From: an uncultured Dokdonia sp.
Lineage (GTDB): Bacteria > Bacteroidota > Bacteroidia > Flavobacteriales > Flavobacteriaceae
Length of the DNA: 64,000 bases
Direction of reading: 5' to 3'
NCBI GenBank assembly: GCA_947503305.1
Contig: CANNDF010000005.1
Coordinates: 62,001 to 126,000, forward strand
Shown one piece after another: positions 17,903-27,311 of this stretch. Within the stretch, counting starts at the first letter, position 1. Each line of letters begins with the position of its first letter. A model generated the notes under the pieces. The model did not search any database. It had not been told where the DNA came from and saw nothing but the letters and a program-made list of their open reading frames with translations. Position numbers and translations under genes: made by a program.

Positions 17903-18784
17903 CTACTTTAAAGTAAATGATGTTTGAGCAATAAGAGCAACACCATCATATATATTTACTTTATAAACACCAGCTTCAAAATCGTCACCAATAGGTGGTA
18001 TATTTTCACAAATATCTAAGGCCGAATTTTCATAATAAAACTTTGAAATCGTACTATAGGTGATTGATGTTTCTTCTACTGTAATTGATGCATTGTCCCC
18101 AAGAATATTTTGGGACGGATCAATAACTTGGACATACAATTCACGGTCACCAGCTTCGGCAAGTCTATTTTGTGGAACTGTAAAACAAGCTCTTACTTTA
18201 TCTACACGACGAGCACGAGCATTCTCAACAAGTTTACCTGAACTACGTTCTATCACTCCGACAGCTTTCAGTTTGTTTGCCGCAAGTGCAGCTCCTAGTT
18301 CTACACGCTCTGCAAGTTTATTATTCTCTAAAAATAAAGAGTCCCCTACACCACGTTGAACTTCTAACTCATAGCTAGTACTATCTACACGCATCGCAAG
18401 TAGTTTATTACTCCCTCGTAAAGAGTCATTCTGTGCAAATAAGAAATCGCGTTCTTTTCTAAGTTTAAAGACCTCTGTTCTATACTTTCCAAGACTTGCG
18501 ATAGTAGCATCTTTTGCATCTATATTCTCAATCAAGCCCTGAATTCTGTCGCGAGCTTCATTAAGCTCCGTATCCTTAAGATTGTTCTCTTCTATAACAA
18601 CATCATACTTATCTACCATCTCTTTAAGATCGGCAAGTACTACATTTTTCTCTTTTGTAAGTTGAGATTTAGTATCCTTTTCTTGATTGTACAACTTAAT
18701 TGCAAAAGCACCAGCTACAACCAGAAGAACAGCAAGAATTCCAGTAATAATCTTTATACCGTTATTATTATTTGAATTTTCCAT
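17903..18784 (-). CDS. Coiled-coil membrane-anchored protein of unknown function
   Basis: A 293-aa protein. After a short polar Asn-rich start there is one transmembrane helix (IITGILAVLLVVAGAFAIKLY), then a long coiled coil at about 35-165 with heptad-rich Lys/Glu content, and a C-terminal globular beta-rich domain (about 170-293, ending VYKVNIYDGVALIAQTSFTLK). It is probably inner-membrane anchored with the coiled coil and C-terminus in the periplasm. I recognise it only as a conserved flavobacterial hypothetical protein. Confidence 0.75.
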   Translation of the reverse strand: MENSNNNNGIKIITGILAVLLVVAGAFAIKLYNQEKDTKSQLTKEKNVVLADLKEMVDKYDVVIEENNLKDTELNEARDRIQGLIENIDAKDATIASLGKYRTEVFKLRKERDFLFAQNDSLRGSNKLLAMRVDSTSYELEVQRGVGDSLFLENNKLAERVELGAALAANKLKAVGVIERSSGKLVENARARRVDKVRACFTVPQNRLAEAGDRELYVQVIDPSQNILGDNASITVEETSITYSTISKFYYENSALDICENIPPIGDDFEAGVYKVNIYDGVALIAQTSFTLK

Positions 18785-19300
18785 GGTTTAAAATTTATAG
18801 TTAATGGTTATACGTACAACGATGGTTTTTGGACTATGGTGTATGTGCTTTTGTAAAAGCATTAACATTTAAAATACAATTAACAGTTAGTCATAATTCT
18901 TAGCCAAAATTGATGAGAATAAAGACTTTTTAAGCTCAGTCAACGTATACGCCTTTTTAAAAATCATAGGGACACTTAAAAACAACCTATTCATACTGTC
19001 CCTAAAAATGCAAAAATAAGCATTCTGCCAGTGAGATAATATAAAGTTACAGATAAGAAATTCTATAGGATACTCTTTCTATAGGAATCTAACGCTCAAA
19101 AGAAAATACCGTCTTAAAAAAAAGCCTATTCAGTCAAACGTCGACACTTTTTGATCCCTTATCGAATATATTCAAATCTATTCCTTAAATCCCCTTTATA
19201 CAATATAAAATACCCTACATTTATAGTAGTTGTTATGAAAAATATCAGTTATTCATAATAGCTCACTGACTAACAAAGAGTAAATTAAAACCCAACTTAT
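18785..19300. other. Intergenic region of 516 bp
   Basis: It lies between divergent genes and no coding frame is supported. It contains a hairpin TAGGGACA (18967-18974) / TGTCCCTA (18997-19004) and a decayed copy of the dispersed palindrome (GCTTTTGTAAAAGC, 18847-18860). The rest is AT-rich leader or promoter DNA. Confidence 0.5.
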
Positions 19301-19852
19301 ATGCTCGAAGAAGAAGAAGATGGTCATGACTATAGTATAGATGCATGGCGAGAGTTGCCAGTATTCCTTAAGGCTGAGGATATCTTAAAACTTGTAGAAC
19401 ATATTGTAGATGGAATTCCAAAAGAGGATAGCAATGCTACATCTGCTTATGAATATGCTATGTTTGATCGTCATACGAGCAATATGATAGAAAATGCATT
19501 AATCATTCCTACTCAAATAGCCAGCACATATGATGTAGAGCTATATGATATAAAAATGGAAAATGCTACAATTATACGTAAAGCTGCCAGAGAAATCCTT
19601 ATTGATTTAAGAGGGTTACAAATGGCAGGTTTTAAAGAAATAGAATACCTAGATTTACTCCGTATTGAGATAGAAGAATTTCGACCATTATTTGCAAAAT
19701 GGGTACAAACATTTAATCCATACAACTATATTATAGATCGTTGGGGGCTCTTTAACCCTCCAGGAGTGGCATACAATGATCATAATCCAATAGATGACCT
19801 CTCTACTGACAAAAATCAATTTTTTGAAGATTTTGACAATGAAGATGATTGA
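19301..19852 (+). CDS. Predicted four-helix-bundle-like protein (paralog of 20420-20845)
   Basis: A 183-aa acidic, helical, cytosolic protein with an acidic C-terminal tail (FFEDFDNEDD). Its helices align with the 141-aa protein encoded just beyond the Lrp gene: LPVFLKAEDILKL versus LPLYKKAIDIYTL, MIENALIIPTQIA versus MVINALTVPPKIA, and IEEFRPLFAKWVQ versus LSKFKKMYRQWSV. The spacing and the 'NALxxPxxIA' motif recall S23-like four-helix-bundle proteins. No biochemical role known. Confidence 0.65.
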   Translation: MLEEEEDGHDYSIDAWRELPVFLKAEDILKLVEHIVDGIPKEDSNATSAYEYAMFDRHTSNMIENALIIPTQIASTYDVELYDIKMENATIIRKAAREILIDLRGLQMAGFKEIEYLDLLRIEIEEFRPLFAKWVQTFNPYNYIIDRWGLFNPPGVAYNDHNPIDDLSTDKNQFFEDFDNEDD

Positions 19853-19874
19853 CCATTATCTATTCTCCATATAA

Positions 19875-20309
19875 CTATTTTAATATAGGATTATAACGTA
19901 CGACTTGAGAAAGTACAATTTGTGTCTTAGATTCTCCATAGCTGATGATCTGATCAATGAATTGTTCTAAATGTTGTTGATTATAAAGTACAACTTCCAT
20001 CACTATATTTTCATTCCCTGTAATCCGATAACAATTGATTACTTCATTCCAAGTTTTTACTTTTTCAAGAAAAGGTTTCAGTTTTCCCATAAAAGCACGT
20101 AGTGTAATAATCGCTTTAAATTGATATCCCATTTCAAAAGGAGATATCACAGCTTTAAAGCCTGTAATAATTCCCAGATCTTCCATCTTGCGTATACGCT
20201 CTGCCACTGCAGGAGAACTAATCCCTATACGCCTTCCAATTTCTGCATTAGATAATCTTGCATTCTCTTGTAAGCATTTTAATATTTGTTGATTAAGCTC
20301 GTCTACCAT
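19875..20309 (-). CDS. Lrp/AsnC family transcriptional regulator
   Basis: A 144-aa DNA-binding protein. The N-terminal winged helix-turn-helix (LNQQILKCLQENARLSNAEI, ISSPAVAERIRKMEDLGII) is followed by a RAM effector domain (ENIVMEVVLYNQQHLEQF). The length is typical. It is likely an amino-acid-responsive regulator acting as dimer/octamer. It is flanked by two related helical-bundle genes and is divergent from the second, so it may control that gene through the shared 110-bp region. Confidence 0.92.
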   Translation of the reverse strand: MVDELNQQILKCLQENARLSNAEIGRRIGISSPAVAERIRKMEDLGIITGFKAVISPFEMGYQFKAIITLRAFMGKLKPFLEKVKTWNEVINCYRITGNENIVMEVVLYNQQHLEQFIDQIISYGESKTQIVLSQVVRYNPILK

Positions 20310-20403
20310 AGATTTTAAAGATATAATTTAAAAATACAACATTATTAAATCAAAATTACATTTTTGCTTTATTTTTTAAAGAAAACTAACGGTTATTAGG
20401 TTG

Positions 20404-20411
20404 TAAATTTG
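20404..20411 (+). promoter_or_regulatory. Candidate -7 box TAAATTTG
   Basis: An exact match to the Bacteroidota -7 consensus TAnnTTTG, 8 bp before the ATG at 20420. No TTG at the expected 19-20 bp upstream spacing was found, so this is only half of a promoter. Confidence 0.4.
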
Positions 20412-20419
20412 CTATAGAA

Positions 20420-20845
20420 ATGTCTAGATCAAGTTTATCCATAGTAACAAATACGACTTCTGTCAAGCAGCTACCGCTCTATAAAAAAGCGATAGATATT
20501 TATACGCTTTCCAGAAAAACTACTGCTTTTCTCACAAAGAATCGTCCTTTACATCAGTTATATACCTCTACAGATAAAACGGAAGTAATGCTAGAAGAAA
20601 TGGTGATTAATGCACTTACAGTGCCACCTAAAATAGCTGTAGCACAAACTACTAATAATACAAAACTACGTATAGAGTCTATTCAAAGTATTATTCCTCA
20701 CATAGAAAAAATACGAGAGAACTGTATACAGTTACGTAAACTCTCTAGACAAAATCAAGAGCATACAAATCTATTATCCCTCGAACTATCAAAATTTAAA
20801 AAGATGTATCGCCAGTGGAGTGTTTTATTGACCCAACAAAATTAA
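20420..20845 (+). CDS. Predicted four-helix-bundle-like protein (paralog of 19301-19852)
   Basis: A 141-aa basic helical protein. It shares helix motifs with the 183-aa protein at 19301 (see that entry) but lacks its acidic tail and is positively charged, with many Lys/Arg in the last helix. It is divergent from the Lrp regulator. S23-type four-helix bundles such as the Avd protein bind nucleic acid, and the basic charge would allow that, but this is inference. Confidence 0.6.
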   Translation: MSRSSLSIVTNTTSVKQLPLYKKAIDIYTLSRKTTAFLTKNRPLHQLYTSTDKTEVMLEEMVINALTVPPKIAVAQTTNNTKLRIESIQSIIPHIEKIRENCIQLRKLSRQNQEHTNLLSLELSKFKKMYRQWSVLLTQQN

Positions 20846-21048
20846 CCCACACTCGTTAATTTTCTACTTTCTTGTACGAATAAATAGTAGCAGTCTATAT
20901 CAAGATATTTTATAGACCATTCTCTAATAATAAAAAATACGCCCTATTTTCTACCCTACATAATGTGTAATATCCCTTTGTTGTATTTTTATCATAAAAT
21001 TTAAAACACTTTTGTAAGTTTTTATAAGAAAAATAGACAACTTTCTGT

Positions 21049-21891
21049 ATGAAGAAAAAGTTTTCAGAATTTACTACAGATGCTACCTTCTATTATGGAG
21101 ATGAAGAAATCCTACAAGCATACATTTTATCCAAGCCCTTAACACTTTTTACGTTTATCTGGGCAGAAAAAAATCCAGTACATGTAAAAGTTGATCAAGT
21201 AGATATTATTCTTCAATCTGGTCAAATAATAGCACTTACACCTTTACACCATTTACAATATATAGAAGGCAAAGCACTCGTATATCAATTTAACAGAGAG
21301 TTTTATTGTATAAAAGATCATGATAAAGAAGTAGGTTGTGTAGGAATCCTTTTTTATGGAAATTCTGAAGTCCCTATCATAACGCTTAATGAGCACGATT
21401 CACTTAAGTTCAAATTACTACATGATGTCTTTCTGGAAGAATTAGAAACAGAAGACAGCATACAAGCAGAAATGCTTCGATTATTAATGGCTCGATTTAT
21501 AATTAAGACTACTCGGTTAATTAAAGTACAAGGAGCCTATAATCAAGTACATGATGAGAAGACAGAAATCATACGCATGTTTACTTTTTTAGTAGAATGG
21601 CATTTTAAAGAAGAGCACTCAGTGTCCTATTATGCTTCACAACTGAATAAGTCCCCAAAAACAATTTCTAACTATTTTTCTAAATATGAAAAAACACCTT
21701 TGCAGATTATACATGATCGTATTGTGCTAGAAGCAAAACGATTACTCACATATACAGATAAATCTGCAAAAGAAATTGCTTTTGAAGTAGGATTTGAAGA
21801 CGCTTCCCATTTAAGTAGACTCTTCAAAAAACAAACAGGAGAATCACCATCATCTTTCAAAAATAGAATCAAACAACTTACCGTAGCATAA
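21049..21891 (+). CDS. AraC family transcriptional regulator
   Basis: A 280-aa regulator with an N-terminal cupin-like sensing domain (HVKVDQVDIILQSGQIIALTP) and a C-terminal double helix-turn-helix at about 180-275 (SVSYYASQLNKSPKTISNYF and KSAKEIAFEVGFEDASHLSR, ending KKQTGESPSSFK). It is complete and typical. The next gene, a pirin, starts 60 bp downstream and may be its target. Effector unknown. Confidence 0.9.
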   Translation: MKKKFSEFTTDATFYYGDEEILQAYILSKPLTLFTFIWAEKNPVHVKVDQVDIILQSGQIIALTPLHHLQYIEGKALVYQFNREFYCIKDHDKEVGCVGILFYGNSEVPIITLNEHDSLKFKLLHDVFLEELETEDSIQAEMLRLLMARFIIKTTRLIKVQGAYNQVHDEKTEIIRMFTFLVEWHFKEEHSVSYYASQLNKSPKTISNYFSKYEKTPLQIIHDRIVLEAKRLLTYTDKSAKEIAFEVGFEDASHLSRLFKKQTGESPSSFKNRIKQLTVA

Positions 21892-21951
21892 TACATAATC
21901 TTTTTTATCTGGTATCTTTTTTTGTATTTTTCCTAAATATAAAAAATAGCG

Positions 21952-22845
21952 ATGTCTACTACTGGATTGATTATCGAAGAACGCAGTCGTGATATAGGCG
22001 ACTTTATGGTGGGACGTTTAATTCCATTCCGTAAAAAACGAATGGTTGGACCATTTATCTTTATAGATCATATGGGGCCCACCACATTAGGACCCTCTTC
22101 CTATATGGATGTAGGTCAACATCCGCACATAGGGCTAGCCACACTCACTTATTTATTAGAAGGTAAGATTACACACAAAGATAGTATAGGAACACATCAA
22201 GTAATTTATCCTGGCTCTGTCAATTGGATGGTTGCAGGAAGCGGGTGTACCCATACAGAACGTAGTCCTCAAGAAGCAAGAAATGCACAGGAAGTATTTA
22301 CGATGCATGGCTATCAAATATGGATCGCATTACCTAAAGACTTAGAAGATATCGCTCCGGAATTTCATCATATAGATGCAACAAATCTTCCCAAATGGAA
22401 CGACAATGGAGCACATTTTACTTTGATTGCCGGAAATGCTTTTGGAAAAGTATCACCAGTGCCAGTACACTCACCGCTTTTTATGATTTCAATTAAGGCA
22501 ACAGAAGACTATGTATTTACGGCAGAAGGAAATTTACAAGGAGAGATTGGTATCTGTATTGTAAGCGGACAAATAAAAGCCTGTAATGAGACCATTAAAG
22601 ATGGTAATATGCTAGTGAGTAAAACAGAAGATATCTGCACTATTATTATAACACAAAACAGTCATGTTTTGATTTTTGGAGGAGAAGCATTTCCAGAAGA
22701 ACGGCATATATTCTGGAATTTTGTAAGTCACTCTAAAGAAAAAATTGAAGCGGCCAAAACCCGCTGGAAATCAAACAATTTTCCAAAAGTTCCTGAAGAC
22801 ACTAGTTATGTTCCTATGCCAGAACCCCCAAAATTTACCAAATAG
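21952..22845 (+). CDS. Pirin family protein
   Basis: A 297-aa bicupin. The N-terminal cupin carries the usual ligand pattern: VGQHPHIGLATLTYLLEG and MVAGSGCTHTER, with the expected iron-binding His residues. Pirins are iron-dependent and some have quercetinase activity or act as redox sensors. The C-terminal half is the second cupin (FTAEGNLQGEIGICIVSGQ). Length is normal. It follows an AraC regulator and precedes a PAP2 gene by about 40 bp. Confidence 0.9.
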   Translation: MSTTGLIIEERSRDIGDFMVGRLIPFRKKRMVGPFIFIDHMGPTTLGPSSYMDVGQHPHIGLATLTYLLEGKITHKDSIGTHQVIYPGSVNWMVAGSGCTHTERSPQEARNAQEVFTMHGYQIWIALPKDLEDIAPEFHHIDATNLPKWNDNGAHFTLIAGNAFGKVSPVPVHSPLFMISIKATEDYVFTAEGNLQGEIGICIVSGQIKACNETIKDGNMLVSKTEDICTIIITQNSHVLIFGGEAFPEERHIFWNFVSHSKEKIEAAKTRWKSNNFPKVPEDTSYVPMPEPPKFTK

Positions 22846-22886
22846 TACTTATCTTGCCTTTAAGTAAACCTAATAACCATTCGATC

Positions 22887-23735
22887 TTGAAAAATCAGTG
22901 TATACTTCTGTTCATTCTAGTATGTGGACTTCAATGTTACAGTCAGAAACCGCTTTCTTCCCAAGCACAAGACAGTTTAAATATATGGCAAATGGCAAAA
23001 TACGATGGCCAGGCAGCTATCAATGGAATATTTCATGCCTATAGTCGTCCCGTACATTGGGATGGAGATGACTGGAAAACTTTTGGTTTTGTAGCTGGAG
23101 GGACAGCATTGCTCTATTTTGTAGATGATGAAACCAGTGAATTTTTTATAAGACAGGAAGAAGGTGCTCCAGATATTTTAAAAGATTTTGGAGAGCGATT
23201 TGGAAGTCCACAGGTAACTTATGGCCTTACTGGCTCTATATATCTATATGGACTATTTACTAAAAACGAAAAAGTAAGACAAACAGGCGTGCTCTTAATC
23301 TCATCAGGGGTCGCCGTAGGGTTTTTACAGACAGTTTTAAAAACAACAGTAGGTCGTTCCAGACCACAAAACAATCAAGGGAAGTTTTCTTTTAAACAGT
23401 TTAGTGGAGAAGCAGGGTTTAGATCATTCCCTTCTGGTCATACAATTCTATCATTTACGACAGCCCATGCGATTGCCAGACAATTTGATAATATATGGGT
23501 TAAAGCAGGCATTTATGCTGTAGGAATGATTGCGCCTATCTCAAGAATTTCAAATGGAGCACACTGGCTTACCGACGTTACCTTAAGTATGGCACTTAGT
23601 GTTGCAGTTGTAAATGCTATAGACAATAACCTGAAAAAAAGAAATACATATCCTAACGGGACATTGGCAAAAAAAGGAATTGCCTGGAATGTAAATGTAG
23701 GCCTAGGAAGAGTAGGCATCACAGGAACTTTTTAA
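22887..23735 (+). CDS. PAP2 superfamily phosphatase
   Basis: An exported or membrane PAP2 phosphatase of about 282 aa. The ORF track starts at a TTG at 22854. I prefer the TTG at 22887, because translation from there begins with a classical signal sequence (MKNQCILLFILVCGLQCYSQ). All three catalytic motifs are present: KTTVGRSRP (KxxxxxxRP), SFPSGHT and SRISNGAHWLTDV (SRxxxxxHxxxD). It probably dephosphorylates undecaprenyl-pyrophosphate or other lipid phosphates. A hairpin terminator follows at 23760. Confidence 0.85.
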   Translation: MKNQCILLFILVCGLQCYSQKPLSSQAQDSLNIWQMAKYDGQAAINGIFHAYSRPVHWDGDDWKTFGFVAGGTALLYFVDDETSEFFIRQEEGAPDILKDFGERFGSPQVTYGLTGSIYLYGLFTKNEKVRQTGVLLISSGVAVGFLQTVLKTTVGRSRPQNNQGKFSFKQFSGEAGFRSFPSGHTILSFTTAHAIARQFDNIWVKAGIYAVGMIAPISRISNGAHWLTDVTLSMALSVAVVNAIDNNLKKRNTYPNGTLAKKGIAWNVNVGLGRVGITGTF

Positions 23736-24365
23736 AGCCGCATACTATATTTTAAAAAAGAAACTCCAAAACATAAGCTTTGGAGTTTCTCACATAATAA
23801 GTTGGGGGAACACTGCATCTTAAAGGATCAATGATGAACATTACCTACTTAAACATTTAACTCCCAAAATCAGACAAAGTCATACATTTCCTTTAAGGTA
23901 TATTATCATATACGGTCATGTTGCTGCTTTAGATTACACACGACTAAAAAAACAAAGCCGTTTTTTTGATCATATCCCATATACTTACACCACTTTTTAA
24001 TAAAAAAATTACATTTCAGGAATAATTGACAACTCCTAGGGAAGTAATGCCTACAGTTTCTTGTAAGAACAGGAAGAAATACATGACATAGTTAAAAAAA
24101 TAAACAAAATGTCAGTAACACATAAAATAATCAACAAAATCAAAAGGTACTTACACATATGTAAAACAACAATTTTACATACAATCAGTCCAAAAACACA
24201 TTGTTCTCAAAAACAATATCATGATTATTACTGTGATGCCGAAATGCCTTTCATCCCTTATAAATAAAAAAATTGACAAGTAGTAAGGAAAAAATGAAAT
24301 GAAATCTAACTAGTTGTCTTTAGATCTTTACAAAAAAAATAAACTAATAATTAAAAAATAAAATA
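23736..24365. other. Intergenic region of 630 bp
   Basis: After the PAP2 terminator there are about 570 bp with frequent stops on all frames and no supported gene. This is very AT-rich DNA and presumably the long leader of the AhpD-like gene. No riboswitch or known RNA was recognised. Confidence 0.5.
23760..23789. terminator. Hairpin terminator after the PAP2 gene
   Basis: GAAACTCCAAA pairs with TTTGGAGTTTC (11 bp) around an 8-nt loop. It is 25 bp after the PAP2 stop. Confidence 0.75.
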
Positions 24366-24914
24366 ATGAGCACATTCAACGTACCAACCAGAGACCAAGT
24401 AAGCGAAAAAAATCAAGGATTATTTGACCATTTAAAAAGCGCTGTAGGTTTTGTACCTAACTTATTTGCTACCTATGCACATTCAGATAATGCATTATCA
24501 AATTACCTTACATTTTCTAATGCAAAAACATCATTAAAAGCAAAAGAAAAAGAAGTAGTAAATCTTGCTGTAAGTCAAGTAAACGGATGTATCTATTGTC
24601 TTTCTGCACACACTGCTATAGGAAAAATGAATGGATTTACTGATGAACAAATTCTTGAACTAAGAGCAGGTAGTGCATCTTTTGATTCAAAACTAGATGC
24701 CCTTGCAAAACTTGCCAAAAACATCACAGAAAATAGAGGACGTACAGATGATGCTGTCGTAGACAACTTCTTAAATGCAGGATGGACAAAAGAAAACTTA
24801 GTAGACACTATTGTTTTGGTAGGAGATAAAACCATTTCAAACTACTTACATAATACAACAAAAATCCCTGTAGATTTTCCAATAGCACAGCCACTTGAAG
24901 CTGTAACCGCATAA
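24366..24914 (+). CDS. AhpD-like carboxymuconolactone decarboxylase family protein
   Basis: A 182-aa helical protein. The signature NGCIYCLSAHTAIGKMNG is the CxxC-x3-H redox motif of AhpD-like peroxidase-associated proteins. The upstream segment KEKEVVNLAVSQ is the usual preceding helix. It is likely a disulfide-using antioxidant protein. The following gene encodes a secreted cupredoxin-like protein 48 bp on, probably co-transcribed. Confidence 0.88.
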   Translation: MSTFNVPTRDQVSEKNQGLFDHLKSAVGFVPNLFATYAHSDNALSNYLTFSNAKTSLKAKEKEVVNLAVSQVNGCIYCLSAHTAIGKMNGFTDEQILELRAGSASFDSKLDALAKLAKNITENRGRTDDAVVDNFLNAGWTKENLVDTIVLVGDKTISNYLHNTTKIPVDFPIAQPLEAVTA

Positions 24915-24962
24915 TTCTAATAATAAATTAAATAAATCAATAAACAACTAAAAACAATAACA

Positions 24963-25340
24963 ATGAAAAAAGTAATCACATTATTCGTATTAATCTTTAC
25001 CGTATCATTTGCAGCACAAGCGCAAGATAAAGCAACAAAGAAAATTGCATTAGAACAAACTCCTGGTGAGTTTACACAAAAACAACTTACAGTAGATGCA
25101 GGAACATATGTTTTTGAAATTAACAATAACAATGTAGGACACAAAGTAGGTTTTGTATTGGTAAAAAAAGGACAAGATATTTCAAATCCTGAAAACCATA
25201 TCAAAACAGCCTATGTAACTGCAGCTGTAGAAAACAATACAACAGGAAGTTCAAACCCTACAACACTTGAAGCAGGAGAGTATGTGTACTTCTGTCCGCT
25301 TAACCCAACAGCAACAGACAATACTCTTATTGTAAAATAA
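24963..25340 (+). CDS. Secreted cupredoxin-like protein
   Basis: A 125-aa exported protein with a signal peptide (FVLIFTVSFAAQAQ). The rest resembles a small plastocyanin-like beta-barrel: VDAGTYVFEINNNNVGHKVGF, then EAGEYVYFCPLNPTATDNTLIVK, with one His and one Cys at positions compatible with a copper site. The usual final His/Met ligands are not obvious, so metal binding is uncertain. A strong terminator follows. Confidence 0.65.
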   Translation: MKKVITLFVLIFTVSFAAQAQDKATKKIALEQTPGEFTQKQLTVDAGTYVFEINNNNVGHKVGFVLVKKGQDISNPENHIKTAYVTAAVENNTTGSSNPTTLEAGEYVYFCPLNPTATDNTLIVK

Positions 25341-25363
25341 GAATACCACATACAAATCACTTT

Positions 25364-25393
25364 AAAAAAGGCTCCTTTATGGAGCCTTTTTTT
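25364..25393 (+). terminator. Rho-independent terminator
   Basis: AAAAAAGGCTCC / GGAGCCTTTTTTT with a 5-nt TTTAT loop, directly after the cupredoxin-like gene. It is a textbook hairpin with T-tract. Confidence 0.9.
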
Positions 25394-25433
25394 ATATACT
25401 ATAAATCAATAGAAATTCCACTAACTTTATACA

Positions 25434-26341
25434 GTGTCAAAAATTAAAGCATATAATACCCTATCCGAATTATATAAGGATGAAAATAAGGACGTAAATA
25501 TTACGCATAATGAAGCCTTTACGATACATCGGATGGAACAAGTTCATAAACACCCAACTACCTCTCCTGTATTTAGGGCAAACTACTTCTCATTTGTTCT
25601 TGTACAAAAAGGGAAAAGCTTTTACACCATTGATCAATACAAGTATAAGACGAAACCAAATACTCTCTATTTTACAAACCCCGGACATTTAAAATCGTAT
25701 AGTATCCAAGAAACTGTTCATGGATTTTTAATTACAACATCTGAGCAGTTTCTCAAAGAACATATACATAGAAAAGTCTTTGAAGAATTTGAGTTCTTAT
25801 TAACAGAATTGGTACCTCCATGCTATTTGGAATCACATCACTTTCAAGAGCTCTATCATCTGGCAGAACAAATAGAAGAAACACAACATAAAAAAACAGC
25901 ATTACAAGATAAAATAATGAGCGCGCTTTTTATGGTTTTCTTACTCAGAGTAAAAGAGCATTTACTTCTTGATGACGCCTTTAAAACAGAACTGGACAGG
26001 GATAGTGAGATAGTACAACAATTCAAGATAGACTTAGAGGCGATATTCCGTTCTGATCAATTAAAAAAACACAATCTACAAGTCGCCTCATTTGCAAAAA
26101 ATCAATCCCTGCACCCCGCCTATTTTTCGACGGTTATAAAAACAAAAACAGGAAAATCTGCAAATCAATGGGTTCAAAAAAAATACTATCAGAAGCGCAA
26201 GCCCTACTTTCAAAATCTACAATTCCTGTAAAACAAATAGCCTATCAACTAGGTTTTAATGAACCAACACACTTTTCTAAATTCTTCAAAAAATATACAC
26301 ATAAAACCCCAAACCAATATCGCAAAGAGACACATTCCTAG
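25434..26341 (+). pseudogene. AraC family regulator disrupted by a frameshift in an A8 run
   Basis: GTG start at 25434. The frame given by the track ends at 26231 after the first helix-turn-helix (ASFAKNQSLHPAYFSTVIKT). Reading with one extra A in the run of eight A at 26176-26183 restores a normal AraC C-terminus to TAG at 26339: QKKILSEAQALLSKSTIPVK then QIAYQLGFNEPTHFSKFFKK. Thus a one-base deletion, a sequencing error, or a slippery/phase-variable site separates the two halves. The intact protein would be about 302 aa. It lies upstream of an SDR gene, a common regulator-target arrangement. Confidence 0.85.
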
Positions 26342-26460
26342 TCTAAGTATCTATCTTAATAAAAAGCACCTTAAAAATATACCCTTTTCTCTTAAAAACA
26401 GACCTTTATTGACCTGAAGACACGGTGCATCTTTGCACTGTAATCTTAAAAACAACAACA

Positions 26461-27228
26461 ATGAAAGCTTTAGAAAACAAAATTGCATTAGTAACAGGAA
26501 GTAGTAGAGGATTAGGTAAGAATATGGCGTTGCGTCTTGCTCAAAAAGGAGCAGACATCCTTGTGACATATAATACCAATGAAGAACAAGCAATAAAAAC
26601 TGTACAAGAAATAAAGGCATTAGGTAGAAAAGCCATAGCTCTTCAATTACAAGTAGGGGACATTAAAAGTTTTGAGCATTTTTTTGAAAACTTACAGTCA
26701 GAACTCTCTCAAAAATGGAACCGTACTACCTTTGATATTTTGGTAAATAATGCAGGAGTTATCGCTCATGAAACCATTCTAGAAACTTCTGAAAAAACAT
26801 TTGACAATTTGGTAAACATTCAATTAAAAGGTCCATTTTTTATTACTCAAAAATCTATCCCATTACTCAATGACGGGGGACGTATCATTAATATTGCTAC
26901 TGGGCTTACTCGTTTTAGCATACCTGGATATGGCGCATATGCTGCTATGAAATCAGGAATTGAAGCATTTACCCGTTACTTAGCCAAAGAATTAGGAAGC
27001 AGACAAATTACAGCAAATGTTGTGGCTCCTGGAGCTATAGATACGGATATGAATAAAACCGCCCTTGAAAACAACCCCGAAATGGGAAAAATGCTTGCTT
27101 CGGTAACAGCATTAGGGCGTGTAGGAGTACCCGAAGATATAGGAGGGGTCGTTACTTTTCTAGCTAGTGAAGATGCACGATGGGTTAATGGACAACGTAT
27201 TGAAGCCTCTGGAGGAATGTTCCTGTAA
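26461..27228 (+). CDS. Short-chain dehydrogenase/reductase (FabG-like)
   Basis: A 255-aa NAD(P)-dependent oxidoreductase. I start it at the ATG at 26461 (MKALENKIALVTGSSRG) rather than 26425. It has the Rossmann motif TGSSRGLG, the NNAG motif (ILVNNAGVI) and the catalytic Tyr-x3-Lys (YGAYAAMKSG). The C-terminal DARWVNGQRIEASGG is standard. Basic residues after the second strand are not obvious, so cofactor preference is open. Substrate unknown. Probably controlled by the AraC regulator upstream. Followed by a hairpin terminator. Confidence 0.92.
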   Translation: MKALENKIALVTGSSRGLGKNMALRLAQKGADILVTYNTNEEQAIKTVQEIKALGRKAIALQLQVGDIKSFEHFFENLQSELSQKWNRTTFDILVNNAGVIAHETILETSEKTFDNLVNIQLKGPFFITQKSIPLLNDGGRIINIATGLTRFSIPGYGAYAAMKSGIEAFTRYLAKELGSRQITANVVAPGAIDTDMNKTALENNPEMGKMLASVTALGRVGVPEDIGGVVTFLASEDARWVNGQRIEASGGMFL

Positions 27229-27246
27229 AAACACGATCACACCTAT

Positions 27247-27285
27247 AAAATCCTTATGGTTTTGATCCATAAGGATTTTGTTTTT
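27247..27285 (+). terminator. Hairpin terminator after the SDR gene
   Basis: AAAATCCTTATGG pairs with CCATAAGGATTTT (13 bp) around a 7-nt loop, followed by GTTTTT. Confidence 0.85.
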
Positions 27286-27311
27286 CTGTATTTTTGAAAA
27301 AAATAACCATC

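Noticed and set aside
18785-24365. Known non-coding RNAs or riboswitches in the longer intergenic regions
   Set aside because: Only short hairpins were seen; no conserved riboswitch or RNA family pattern was recognised by eye.
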